Assembly (NCBI GenBank): GCA_009733575.1
Contig: ML769729.1
Coordinates: forward strand, 11,455-68,457
Source: Gymnopus androsaceus JB14
Taxonomy: Eukaryota > Basidiomycota > Agaricomycetes > Agaricales > Omphalotaceae
Reading direction: 5' to 3'
Length of the DNA stretch: 57,003 bases
The notes under the pieces were generated by a model. It was not told the origin of the DNA. It searched no databases and worked only from the letters and a program-made list of their open reading frames with translations. Positions 34,646 to 46,400 of this stretch are shown here, piece by piece; position 1 is the first letter of the stretch; every line of letters begins with the position of its first letter. Made by a program: the position numbers and the translations under genes.

Positions 34646-36529
34646 GTGAAGTTTGCAGCTTACTACTCTAGCTTCTCCACAGCCATGACGAACGCCTACA
34701 TGAATACTGAAATCGCCGCTGACTTGAGCTGGAACCTTGCCCAGTCACCCTTCTCCTCTGTTATCCAAACAAACTACATCCCATCTACAGAAGATCTTGT
34801 ATGTCTAGAAGCTCTTCTTACCGAATCACAGCTGCAACTTGCGCAGTTGGAATCGGAAGTAGCCCATGTACAGAATCTGCTAGACACCCTCTTACTCAGG
34901 CGGGATAATGTAAAGGCATATGTTGAGGCTCACCGAGCACTGATGTCTCCAATGCGTCGTCTTCCGAAGGAAACTCTCTCCGAAATCTTCATTCGTTGTC
35001 TTCCTGAGGACCGGTATGCAGTTAGAAGTGTCGCCGAGGCACCTCTACTCTTGACCGCTGTTTCTCGGGAGTGGAGACAAGCTGCTATTGGCACCCCTGC
35101 ACTGTGGAGCTCACTGCATCTATATCTGCCCTCGGAATTGAGCTCGCAAACTGTGCACGAAAGGATCATAGGCTCCACCCTTTGGTTGGATCGCACCGGA
35201 TCCCTTCCAGTCTCCATCTCACTCTATTGTGAGAAACAGATTTCTCCAAATGATAATTCACTTTTTCCAAACCTTTTGGGTGGTTTTGTTGAACTATTGA
35301 TGAAGTTTAACAACAGAATCAAGGAATTGACTCTCACAGGGTCAAACTTTGATCACATAGCTTCCCACCTCGACTCGCTATTATCCTTGCACAATTTTCC
35401 TATCCTTGATATATTCTGCATCCGAAATATGGGACCTAGAAGCACCAGGTATGGAGACTCCGAACTCCCATTCGCTTCTCTTGTTCAACGAATGCCTGCC
35501 TTGAGGAAGCTGTGGATAGATGGTTTCCCTCATCATATTGGACGATACACTCAACTGCAGTTGGACTGGAATAATTTAACTGAGCTCATGCTATCTGGAC
35601 GCACTATGTTCAGACCATCTGCAGGGGAAATGCTAAACATCTTGACTCGTACACCCTATTTGCAATCCCTCACATTTCGGATTACTATAAAGAGTGACTG
35701 GGAGCCCATCGATGCCAATCTGGTAGTCACCCTTCCTGCCATGCAATACATGCACATTGTGTTCGTGGGGGAGGGGAATGCTCTCCCCGAGCAATCATTC
35801 TTCCAAAATTTATTCTCTTCAATCATTTGCCCTTCTTTGAAGGTGTTAAATGCCTCGCATAACTGGGCAAGTTCTATGAAAACACACATACCTTTCTCTT
35901 CCTTGGTCTCGCTACAGGAAATAGAGAAACTCTCATTAGATATGCCAATGGCACCAGATTCATTGCTTGAATGTCTCTCACTTGTTCCGAACCTCAGGAC
36001 CTTGGAAATTCGCAGTACGCCTACTAGAGTGGATGGTCACGAATGGAGTCGTCCAATTTTGTTTTCCCACACCGTGAATGACTCTGTCCTGATACGCCTC
36101 AATAGAAGCTCGTCCAGGACAGAGGGATCTATTCAACTGCTCTGTCCTTATCTCCAGCGCATCCGTATTATCTTCAAAGGAAATCATAACATTTCAAATT
36201 CCGGGCCTCTTCCGGTGGACCTTGAAATCACAAATGACGTTCTGCTCACTTTTCTCGAGTGCCGCGTTCAAAAGAAAATATTACAATCCTGTGATATATT
36301 CTTTGCGGAGCCGCCAGTAGAACCCACTGAGGAAGACTTGAGAAGAATTCAGGGATTGTTGGATTCTGGATTGAAACTGCGGATTCGATACGCCAAGCAG
36401 CAGGTGCAGCATGACTCACCCATTGCAGGAGTTTTGATATCGAGGTCAGGCTATGCACCAGCATTACAGGGAGTAGGCACAGTTGGTTTAGAAATGGAAG
36501 GAAGATTTGGGACAGGGATCATTGTGTAG
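34646..36529 (+). CDS. F-box protein, subfamily B
   Basis: The product is a single-exon protein of up to 627 residues; a second Met at 34685 (MTNAYMNTE) is an equally good start. The order is leader, coiled coil at about 48-95 (LLTESQLQLAQLESEVAHV), then the F-box at about 98-150 (SPMRRLPKETLSEIFIRCL, TAVSREWRQAAIGTPALW), then about 400 residues of degenerate leucine-rich repeats (LRKLWIDGF, LTELMLSG, LQSLTFR, LRTLEIRS). This is the common agaric F-box layout, different from subfamily A because it lacks the CxxC leader. It is a predicted SCF substrate receptor. No break is seen. Confidence 0.88.
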   Translation: MKFAAYYSSFSTAMTNAYMNTEIAADLSWNLAQSPFSSVIQTNYIPSTEDLVCLEALLTESQLQLAQLESEVAHVQNLLDTLLLRRDNVKAYVEAHRALMSPMRRLPKETLSEIFIRCLPEDRYAVRSVAEAPLLLTAVSREWRQAAIGTPALWSSLHLYLPSELSSQTVHERIIGSTLWLDRTGSLPVSISLYCEKQISPNDNSLFPNLLGGFVELLMKFNNRIKELTLTGSNFDHIASHLDSLLSLHNFPILDIFCIRNMGPRSTRYGDSELPFASLVQRMPALRKLWIDGFPHHIGRYTQLQLDWNNLTELMLSGRTMFRPSAGEMLNILTRTPYLQSLTFRITIKSDWEPIDANLVVTLPAMQYMHIVFVGEGNALPEQSFFQNLFSSIICPSLKVLNASHNWASSMKTHIPFSSLVSLQEIEKLSLDMPMAPDSLLECLSLVPNLRTLEIRSTPTRVDGHEWSRPILFSHTVNDSVLIRLNRSSSRTEGSIQLLCPYLQRIRIIFKGNHNISNSGPLPVDLEITNDVLLTFLECRVQKKILQSCDIFFAEPPVEPTEEDLRRIQGLLDSGLKLRIRYAKQQVQHDSPIAGVLISRSGYAPALQGVGTVGLEMEGRFGTGIIV

Positions 36530-37202
36530 TTCTGGGGAGCTTCGTGGGTCCGCTTTGCATGGTGGCAAGGTTAGGCGTTTTATTTCAAGATCTCAGAATG
36601 GTACAAATACAACATTCATAAATTATTTTCGTGATGGTTGAGCAACTCGAGGAAAATGAGGTTTGGGAAACCTTCGGATGCCAGTGGTGGGCGCAGGAGT
36701 CCAAGTTCGCAGTGCCGAGGCCAATATTTACCTATACATAGTAAGGGATGTACATTGACTATTTTACCCGAGAATCCTGAGTAGTGGAGGTCCCCGTCAC
36801 ATGCACAGAGTAGATTCTACAGTGAGAAGGTTCTGGACGGGTGCTTTGCAGTTAGATTGCACTGAGTTTGCTGAATTGAATCGGACGAATCATGGTCTAC
36901 TTGAAATTGTTGAAAGTGTTATCCAGTGCACCAAAGAGGTGCGTGAATATGGCAATCCAGTTTTTAGCGCAAGTATTTTGTAGGAGTCGGTAATAAAGCC
37001 AGTAGGAGGTCAAGACGCAACAGGTGTTTTCCATAAGCTCACCATCTGTGAGATGAACTTATGGAAATATGTTTGCAGTGTCATGCCTTGTAGTCAATTG
37101 TAGCATCAGACGATTGAAGGGTACAGAGTACGGACACCAATGTCAAGTTCGAATTCATCTCCGCAGATAGCCACAAGTCCCAAAAATTGAAGTGAGAGCA
37201 AT
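36530..37202. other. Intergenic between convergent genes
   Basis: Holds the 3' ends of the F-box gene and the G-alpha-like gene. A 60-codon + frame at 36801-36983 has no motif. No gene is called. Confidence 0.45.
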
Positions 37203-39548
37203 CTATCCTGAAGCTTTGGAGATACAGGTGGCGTATAGATGGTCCATGATGCCTGGAAGATAAATCAATAATATATAATTGTTCAACTTGATTTAGGTAC
37301 TTACTCGCAATTTGTGCTGTACTGGTAGCGGATGTAAAATAGATTTCGAGGTCGCGGCCACGGTTGTTGAGCGCAGAGAACTGACTCATGATATAATTGC
37401 ATCCAGCATCGAAGTCATCGCCACCGGAATAGTCAGGAAAGTAATCTTTCATGGGTATGGTTTGCAACTTTCGCGCAAAAACATCCATCTTATTGAGAAA
37501 GAGAGGACCTGATAGGAAAAATCGCGGATAAGTACTTCTTGTAACTCGACGAATATAGCAAATTTACCATGGGTACATCGACCACATACCACGAGTTAAT
37601 TATCATATCAAATACGTCCAACGATTCACGCAGAGTGTTCTACAATGTTGTATGGGTCTGTGTCATTAATGAATAGGTAAACAAATCACTCGACCCACTG
37701 TCTTTTGATCTTCAGCCAATACCTCATTATAATCACTCAAAGACGCAACAAAAATAACCAGTCCGGCATTGGGAAACCAATCAATCCAACTCGTTCGATG
37801 TGGTCTCCTTCCTCCAAAATCAACCAGCGTAATAGACTTGCCATTCACGTCGATGAATTCCTGGACAGCCCTTGTTGTCATGCTATAGCACTGAGATATA
37901 TCTTCGAGCGAGGGGATGTAATTTTTTTCCAGTATCCGATCCATGGACTCTAGAAAGTGCCTGTCGCGATCGGGATACTCCCAGCGGAAAAATCTTTTGA
38001 AGTGTTGAAGAAGATAGTAACATCTTTGTGCAAGATGCTTCAAGTTGGAAAGTGTGATTGAAAAATCTGATGGAACGTATTCAAATGTGTTCTAGGGGCA
38101 TAGACTCAGATTAGATCTTTTTCGACGTGGGCAGGCATTAACAGCGGCATACATTGGAAAGAATTTCATCTAAATCAAGCCCTACTTCTGAGAAAATGAT
38201 TCTGTAGTACCCTCTTTTGTGCAGGTTCCAATCCGCTTCCATTGCCGTATTAACCAGGCGTAGAAGCGCAAGAAAAGCGTTCTGAATAATGCAATTTACA
38301 TTCTCAGGGCGTGAATGGGGACTGCGCTGTTGAGAAAAGACGCTTGTTATCTGATTCCACACTGTTGTCTTTTGAATGTCCGAAGGTTTGGTATAAGGGC
38401 AAAGAAATACCAAGTTACAAAGATACCGGTTAAGTATCAGAAAGAGCAGCTTACCTTCCCCGAATCCCCTATCCCCAACAGGAAGATGAACGGTTTGCGC
38501 GTTAATCTTCCCCCTCGCCTAGTGTCACGTAGATATGGAATGTTCATGCGGAGGAAGGTGAGGCTTTCACTTTCAGATTGAAATGGAGAAATTGGTGGCC
38601 GAGGGCCAACTGAATGGCAAAGTGAATTTTCCGGGTTTGACAATGTGAGGATAGAGAGAAGCTTATAAAGCTGGGAGAGATACCGATGGTCTTTGACGGG
38701 GTCTAGTTTTTCGTGTAAAGCATTCAGTAAAAGTAGCACTGGAAGCATCTGTTTTGGCCAGTGAAATTTCGATTCCATGATGTCGGGGTAGATCCTGTGC
38801 ACTAGGCCAAGAAGATCTAGAGTGATTATTGACCTAGTGAAAGCTCGGCGAGTGCTTAATGATGCAGCTAAAGCTAAACATAGGAGGAATGCAAGTGATA
38901 GATTGAACTGTGAAACTTCATAGGGTAGTCGAGCCTTATAAGCGGTAAGGCCAGCGGCATGAAACGTAGTTGAGTTGGTCAGGCTACCGCTATAGTTGAG
39001 CCAAATGTCAGTAGCATTGCTATTGGGACTCGAAGATACAAGGACACACGTCTGGAAAGCTGCCAACATCTCCTTCACAAGCTCGCGGGAATCAGTAAAA
39101 TGCAACTCTACATGGGCAACAGCAAGGTCTTCAAATTCCATCTGACCAACTCTTCCCATGATGAGGCAAAACGCTCGTGTTCGGATAGACGAGCTGTACA
39201 CGGGGCTATTGGCATTAGCTCAACCTTGAGGATTTACTCTGGATCAAACATGAAGAAAACATACCGGGCAAGCTCTAACAGATCACTGTAGATAGATTTC
39301 AAAGTATCTGTATCGGAAATTTTGGACCTGCTAGCCCATGTAGTGGGGTGTCGCCCCAGAACATATTCAATTCGTGCCAGTCTTTGTCGAATAAGAATAG
39401 CTTCTACTCCATTAAGAACAACGTATCCCACTCGTATGATGGCTTTGCCGGACAGATACCCAAGTCCAGGAACAATACTTGAAGACGACGAGGAAAATGT
39501 AGAGCTGCTACAGCTGGTTTCAGAACCAGAGAATGCGCCATCCATCAT
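37203..39548 (-). CDS. N-terminally extended G-alpha-like GTPase, possibly inactivated
   Basis: Seven exons: 39265-39548, 38455-39205, 38153-38368, 37699-38091, 37568-37639, 37305-about 37508, then a last exon ending at 37203. Residues 1-330 are an extension unlike G-alpha: Ser-rich start, helical or hydrophobic stretches, no MGCxxS lipidation start. The GTPase part has a P-loop (GIGDSGK at 339-345, then T346), a switch I-like TT without the usual Arg, switch II DFGGRR at 508-513 where the catalytic Gln is Arg512, VASLSDYNEVLAED, NKMD, TSAT, and a short C-terminus ending SKASG. The exon starting near 37508 has two bases too many for NKMD to be in frame. Basidiomycetes have many such atypical G-alpha copies. 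It may bind but not hydrolyse GTP, or be a young pseudogene. Confidence 0.75.
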
Positions 39549-41436
39549 AGTCGATGGCTAAGATTCTGCCTCAGTTTGGTGATCCCGCACCGCTGTCATG
39601 AAAAGCTGTAGAAGGCATCTTTGATAGGTTATATTGGTCGGACGTTTGCTGACCAGTGGCTGAATGAGAAATCACAACAGGATTTCATTGACAACCATTC
39701 AATATTCAATATTCAGTACTCAGTGCCCAATACCGATGAGAGCGAGTTCAACATATTTGGCTGTTCATTCTCACTCACATGCACCATTATGAGTAGGGAA
39801 GGAATGTAGAGGCCCTCTCCGAGAGCTGTAGGGGTAGCGCCAAACAGGAAACCGACATACATTATTTCATAAACCAGAATGCGTACACTTGGTACATGAA
39901 CATTCTTCCAGTTGGATGCGACTCTTTGAGCCCAGTCCCGAAGATAGATTACGAGTATCGCACAGTCCCGACACCAGCTATGAATGGGTTTCACAGCATT
40001 TTTTGACATTCGTTCGGCCTGCATGCTACTTTTCCCTGCAACATCCTCGATCCCATCCGAATCCCAAGCCTGGCCAATCCGGAACTCTCCAACCATTCGA
40101 AAACATCAACTCTGGAGTCAATACCGCAGTGCCGGTCCTGGCTTCAAAAGGATGAATGAGAATGAGCAGGGGGAAGGCCTGAGAGAGGAGTAATGGACGG
40201 CGGAGCAGGACAAGGAATGTTGATGTTAGACAAAGGAGCGGAGGTGATTTATGCTTGCCATTATTGCGAGTTCGTGGAAGAACCATCATTGAATATCAAA
40301 CAAAATCTCTTCTCTGACCAAAGACGCCCGCCCGCGCACTGACTGTGTCTATCCCGACCTAGCTTTGTTGTTGCATCCAACAACGTTGCTCTAATGCCAG
40401 ATCCCTTAAGAATATCAAGACCACAGTCCAAATTCCCAAGCGAAGATGGAATGAAATTGAATATAGAGAAAGAAGATGGTGAGAAGCGAAGGCAATGGGT
40501 ATGTGCGTAAAGGATAGTGGAGGTGGAGGTGGAGAAGCGCGCAGAGAATCCAAAACAGTGAGGCCCTTCGGAGAGAACCAAGTATGAGTAGCGACATCTT
40601 CCGTCCATCAGGGCACTCATCGTAGTTATGAATGATGATTTGGACAGCCCTCACTGCGAAAAGAGATTCCTCGTGATTTAACATTGGCAGGATTGATTGG
40701 GTGTACAGGGTGAGACTGAGGGAGCGACTCGGTGCACAAAGAAATTATCGTAGAAAAAGCACCTATAGTAGAAGGGGTAGAGGTTTGTAGACGGAAGAGA
40801 TAGTATGGGTATATGGCACGTACCATGATGTAAATCTCGGACAATGCAGCCTCGTACTAGTAGAGATCCAAAGCCAAATCCATGAGCTATTGGCTCATTC
40901 TCCTATCGATCAGGTACTTTTTTGATACTCAGGCCTTCCGATATAGGATTAACCAGGTGGAAGAATAATAGGACGTGTAAGCAGGATATGAATATACCTG
41001 ACTGATCCAGACACGAGCTCGTAGACGTTGAATCAAAATGATATTGATTGAAAGAGAACATCTTACCATCTTCCTCCTGTTTCAAACCTCAAGGCCGGTT
41101 GCTCCCCCTGAGCATAGACGCTCACTCGGAAGTTGTTGGTCGTGTAGCCATACTGCTGGAATCTGAGCCTTGTTGTGGATGGTCACAACCATAAAGTTAT
41201 TCGAGTCGCAGCAGACTGCATATCAAATATGCGCAGCAAAATCTCATCACGGATCCAGGATAGTTTATCGAGTAAGTATCCCCGACACTGACTGAAGGGA
41301 AGGGGAGGGTCCTGTACGCAGCGATCGGTTAAAAAGTCGCCAAAAACGATGCTATAAGGAAGGTCGTTCCCAGGCGCCACGTTTCGCCACGTTTTGCTTC
41401 ATACATGAAACATCTGTTTTTGCTTCCGGTTTTCTC
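39549..41436 (-). other. Possible degenerate multi-pass membrane protein gene
   Basis: Minus-strand pieces look like membrane segments: SEIYIMVRAIYPYY near 40820-40845, MSLLILGSLRRASLFWILCAL near 40530-40590, and a longer stretch at 39713-40096 with VRILVYEIMYVGFLFGATP and LYIPSLLIMVHV. They lie in different frames with plausible short introns between, but I could not build one continuous protein. The pattern is like basidiomycete seven-TM proteins. It may be a real gene with missed exons or a relic. Minus frames at 40261-40620 and 41183-41380 gave no recognisable motif. Confidence 0.35.
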
Positions 41437-42873
41437 TTGTCTACCCCCATCGCTCTCATTAGACGTTGGCCTTTGACCTTCCCAACCATGAGTACATTAA
41501 ATGTCATTTACAATGAGATCTTATCCTCCGTCCCTCGTTGGACCTTACCCGAAGCACATGAAATGAGGCGTGAACAACTTACAAAGTTAAACATGACCGA
41601 CTTGTCCTCAATCGGTTTAGATGGTGGGCCTGTACGAAAAAATAAGCTGTATTTAATCGACAAAATACTTGACATGTATTCCGGTCAACCTCTCAACGCA
41701 CCTCCTGGCTATGACATATATCCATTCGTTTGCTCGGGGCATTATCTATCGTTCTCTCATTAAGTCTATCCCCACTGAACCCCCCACCGAACGAGAACCC
41801 AATATATACACGCTTTCCCAATTCATTCCGTCTATCAAGCAGGCCTTAACATCTTGTTCCTCGATTGATATCGAACACCTCTCTACTGCCGTTTCAGTGA
41901 AAGCAGGCATTAAAAAGGGCTCTGCTGTCTATCACGTGAAAAATCCCAAGATGGAATCCTTTGACCTCCTCACACTACTCAGCAAGGTTTTCCAATACGA
42001 CTACCTTTCACTGTATAAACTCTCAAATCAAACCCTCATTGAGGTATTCATCAGCGAAAATATTGAGAAACACAACTGTGTTGCTCAAAGAGATTTAGAA
42101 TCATTGATTTACGAAGTGATGGAAGGTCGTGGTTATCCATCTTCAATACTCAATGCTATTCGCTCTGCATCCATTGTTTATGTATCACATCTGGATGCTG
42201 GCCAACCGGCCCCTGGTTCTTTCAACGACCGTAGACAACTGGAAAGGAAGGAAGCATGTATTCAACATGCTGCTGCCGAGGTGCAAGCTCTAGAAATTGC
42301 AAAGCAGAAATGGCCTCAGCCCATCCCTTATTCTACAATCATGAAATGGCGCGATGGTCTGGATTTAGCAGTATCATCAACGAGGGTTTGCAAGGTTGTT
42401 TACGATAACTATTCCCTGGTGAGCACCGCGGTTCTTACATTTGCTTCGATTTCTCATCTGGTGTATAGATTATTATTCGTCTCTTTTAATACATATATAT
42501 ATATTTGTAGACTATTTGCAATAGGCCGACCTTTATTTATTTCTACTGATTGTGCAGTAAATCGAATTTCAGTTTATTTCTTGCTCTCAAGCGTTTCGTG
42601 CCAACGTTTCACGGGTACGCGCTTCAACCAATGTTGTGTATAGTCATTGTTCCTGACATTGGGGCTGTTGGGGATTGCCACTATAGTGGCGCTAAGGATT
42701 GGGAAGAGGAGGCGCGTCAAAAGAAAAAAGCGCTTATCAGACGTGAATTAGACGCCTATGCCTCTTCGCATTCTATGTTCATGTCGGTTGGGTATAATGC
42801 TTTGGAAGGCCAAGTGAGTTCTATTAGCTTTCTAGGTTATGATCTATCTTCTAATGCACAAATTCAAGGATGA
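41437..42873 (+). CDS. Unrecognised protein gene, two overlapping frames
   Basis: The first frame (from 41437 or the later Met at 41488) encodes NVIYNEILSSVPRWTLPEAH, then LTKLNMTDLSSIGL and KNKLYLIDKILDMYSG, weakly like a SAP motif (a DNA-binding helix pair). It ends at 41763. The adjoining frame (from 41669) continues with a clearly protein-like stretch: PTEREPNIYTLSQFIPSIKQ, YEVMEGRGYPSSILNAIRSA, CIQHAAAEVQALEIAKQKWP, ending near 42400 where introns begin. A last piece (DWEEEARQKKKALIRRELDAY) lies at 42690-42800. One intron or a one-base shift must join the first two. I do not recognise the family; a transposon-borne protein is possible. Confidence 0.45.
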
Positions 42874-43470
42874 AGCATGTAGCTATATATAATATATAGA
42901 GCAATGTACCAGAATTCTTTTCCAGCAGAATAAATCATACATGTCGAATCTTTCCTCTTTGAATATTTGTCCGTATTTCTACCAATAATCCGCGATCTGC
43001 TTAGAGGGGACTATGCTCGTACCAGTAACATGGAAAAATGGCACTGATCAGGAATCCTTTCTGCCAAGGCTGAGCTCATCCGGGGTTGATCCAAGCTTTC
43101 CATTTCGTTGTTCTTCACCAATCATTGCGATCTCAACTTGCTTCAGCATGTATTTCTTGTCCCAACAATGCCCGAGCTGGCTCTCATAGTGTGTCTCATT
43201 AGTACTTCTTTGGTATTGCTCCTCATAAACTTTTTTCAAGCTTTTATTATGCGTACATTCAGCTAATGACCACCACCAGCCACCGGCGTAGTCTTAGTCT
43301 CTGCACTTCAGCATCTGTAATAGAGATTCTTTCACTTCTCCCATTCAGTCACTGCGATCGTGGGCGCTGCGGGAACGTCGGACATAGCCATCTCCTATCA
43401 CTTCTGGCTTCTCTTGATGTTTATAAGGCTGTATGGAATGTTCGCTTTTCTGAACCCATAGGTAACACCC
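42874..43470. other. Intergenic
   Basis: AT-rich at 42880-42960. Short open frames only. The VIT/vWA promoter should be in the last 200 bp. Confidence 0.45.
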
Positions 43471-46400
43471 ATGTCAGGTTTTACTAACGTCTACTGTTGC
43501 CTCTACGACTTGAATTCCCAAGCTGATCTCATATTAGATGGGTGTTCTGCTCAAGTTCTCATCGCAGATGTCCATGCCTCTGTTACCCTCTCCCAACGCT
43601 TCACCAGCCCAGGACATTGGTTGAATGCGGCTTCTGGGGTCTATACATTCGGCATAATGGCTGATGCTGCTGTTTGTGGATTCGAGATGGTGCAACAAGA
43701 TGGGACCAAAATCGAAGGGACTGTAAAGGAAAAGTGGGCAGCGAAGTGCAAATATGACCAGGCCGTGATGGCAGGTCATACTGCGAGTTTGGGTCAACAG
43801 GAGACAGCTGACGGTAAAGTCAATATACCTTCTTGCATCCTTATACTGACATTGTTTTTCAAAGTCTTTTCCGTCACCGTTGGGAACATTCTCCCTTCAG
43901 AGACTGTTACCATCAACTTGCAGTACATTCTGCCTCTCATCGATGATGAGAAAAGAGACCAAATAAAGTTCATCTTTCCCCGAACCTACGCTCAAAGATA
44001 CGGCGCTGCGCCTACTTACAATAGCGGAATAGGAAAGATGGCTCATCAGCCTTTCCAGATGAATGTCGTAGTTCAACAGGCTGGTGCAATTAAAAGTATC
44101 TCCTGTCCATCTGGTCATCCCATCTCCCTCGAGTTAGGTATTCCTGAGAACCTCGCTCCTCCCAACCAGACTTCGTCCTCTCATTTTGCCAGTGTCTCTC
44201 TCACAGACACCACTGGTTTCCTCACCCAAGATGTCGTTCTGGTCATCAGTGCAGTAGGACTCGATGGTCCAAGGTGCTTCATTGAGAGACACCCAGATCC
44301 CAATCACGAGAGCGCAGCAATGGCACTTACTTTTGTCCCCAAATTCAATCTTCCTGATGTTTCAGGTGGGATGGAATATGTCTTTCTCGTGGATCGCAGT
44401 GCGAGTATGAACTGGATGAATATCCAACTAGTCCGCGAGGCGTTGATTGTCTTACTCCAAGGCCTACCCAGCATTGGTACGACATTTAATATTGTTTCCT
44501 TTGGCTCGAAAGCTACCAAATTATGGAAAAATAGTCAAGCGTATTCCCAAATGACATTGGAGGAAGCGACAAATCATGTCGAGTATGTTGCTGTTATCGA
44601 TCAGATATATGTACTAACCCTTCAATTACAGCTCCATGCAAGCCGATTACAGTGGTACACACATCGCTGAAGCTCTCCGTATCGTCTATGATTCCCTGCC
44701 CAAACCTTTACAATGTCCAGTCGCTGTATTGCTGCTCACAGATGGCAGTGCATGGGACGTACCTACCTGCATGGAATACACCCGTTCTGCGCTCAACACT
44801 CTCCCACAGCCTGGAAATGCTAACTCTTTCATGTGTGTATTCACGGTGGGCATTGGGAATGGTGCATCAAGTGATACATGCGAGAGTATTGCACGCGCGG
44901 GAGGTGGGATGGCTGTTTATGTGAAGCAGGGAGAGGCTTTAGTTGGCAAGTGTACGAGGTTGGTTAGGGCAGCTAGGACCCCAGAGGTGAAGGTCAAGGT
45001 TGATTGGGGAGTGCGGGTTGAGGATGACGACGACGACGATTTTGTTGTCATTGAAGATTTGCAACGGGTTTGGGTATCTACATTGCCGGCAAAAACTGCT
45101 ATTGGTACAATCAGCCTCTTTGCCGATGACAATGATCCACAGCAGCTTCATCCTACTGGTCCACCTCCGAGACCCAACCCAACTCTTCCACCGCCCCCGC
45201 TTATTCAACAATCCCCGCTTATCATACCCAGCATTTTTCCTGGGACAAGGACACAGGTTTACGCTATCCTTCGTATTCCAAAGGAAGTGGATAATGGCTT
45301 GCTTCCTGTAATGATCAAGATCAAAGGCATTGTAAGCACTACGGGCGACTCAGTCGAGCTCGTTGTACTGGTTTCTCCGGTACTCCAGTCACCCATTGGG
45401 TTAGGTTCAGACTCGCAACCCGCGTCCTCTGGCTTCAGCGGTACCTTCCTCCACACCCTTGCTGCCAAAGCCCTCATCAGAGATCGCGAGCAAGGAAAAC
45501 ATGCTTTTCCTCCCTCCGTCTCTGCTTCGTTCAAGGGTGACAATGTAAACGCTGAAATCAAGGCAGTTTATCTCAAAAAAGAAGTTATTCGCTTGGGTAC
45601 GGCTTATGGGCTTGCTAGCAAACATACTAGTTTCGTTGCTGTTGACCATAGGGAGCAGAGGATAATTCCGGTGGTTGTTGAATCCAATCCATACAAAGAG
45701 CTGCATGCTGCTCTCGAAGTTTCCAGACAACTCGAGTGAATTTCAAAATTGATGTCCCCTGCCAGTCCCATAGAAGAAGAACAAGAACAAGAACAAGAAC
45801 AAGAAGAAGTTAGTTACCAATTTCTTGCCAGTCTCACCTGGTGGCTCTCAAGCTCAACCTGCTCCACTTCCTTCTCTCCAACCCTTACCCATGATTTCTA
45901 CTCAACGTGCTCGACGTGCTACTGCTCCGCCACCACCTTCTGCTCCCGCTCCTCCACTCTATGCCTTGTGCAATTTTGCTTCTAGCCACTCGGGGGAAGA
46001 CTTTGGCGGCTTCTTCTCAGCTTCATCATTAGAATCTGTGAGTACGGGCTATACGCCGGCCCCCCCTGCTGCCAGTACCATTACCACAAATCCTTTCATA
46101 TCCACTTCCACTCCAATAACAGCTAGTACCCTCATTGCATCCATCGCTCGGCTCCAGCAATGGCATGGAGGGTTCTTGCTCAGTGATTCGCTCTTACATT
46201 TTCTCGGGCATGCCTTGGATCTTAAAGATGCTCAAGCTCACCAGCCATTTAGTGCAGATGCATTTGAACAAAGGCTTGCATATGACGGTATTTTTCATCG
46301 GAAAAAGAGGTCGGATGAGAGTGTAACCTACTTTATGTACATAGTGGTTTGTGTGGCTACAACCTACTTCAACATCATTAAATGTACTTTGTATGCTTAC

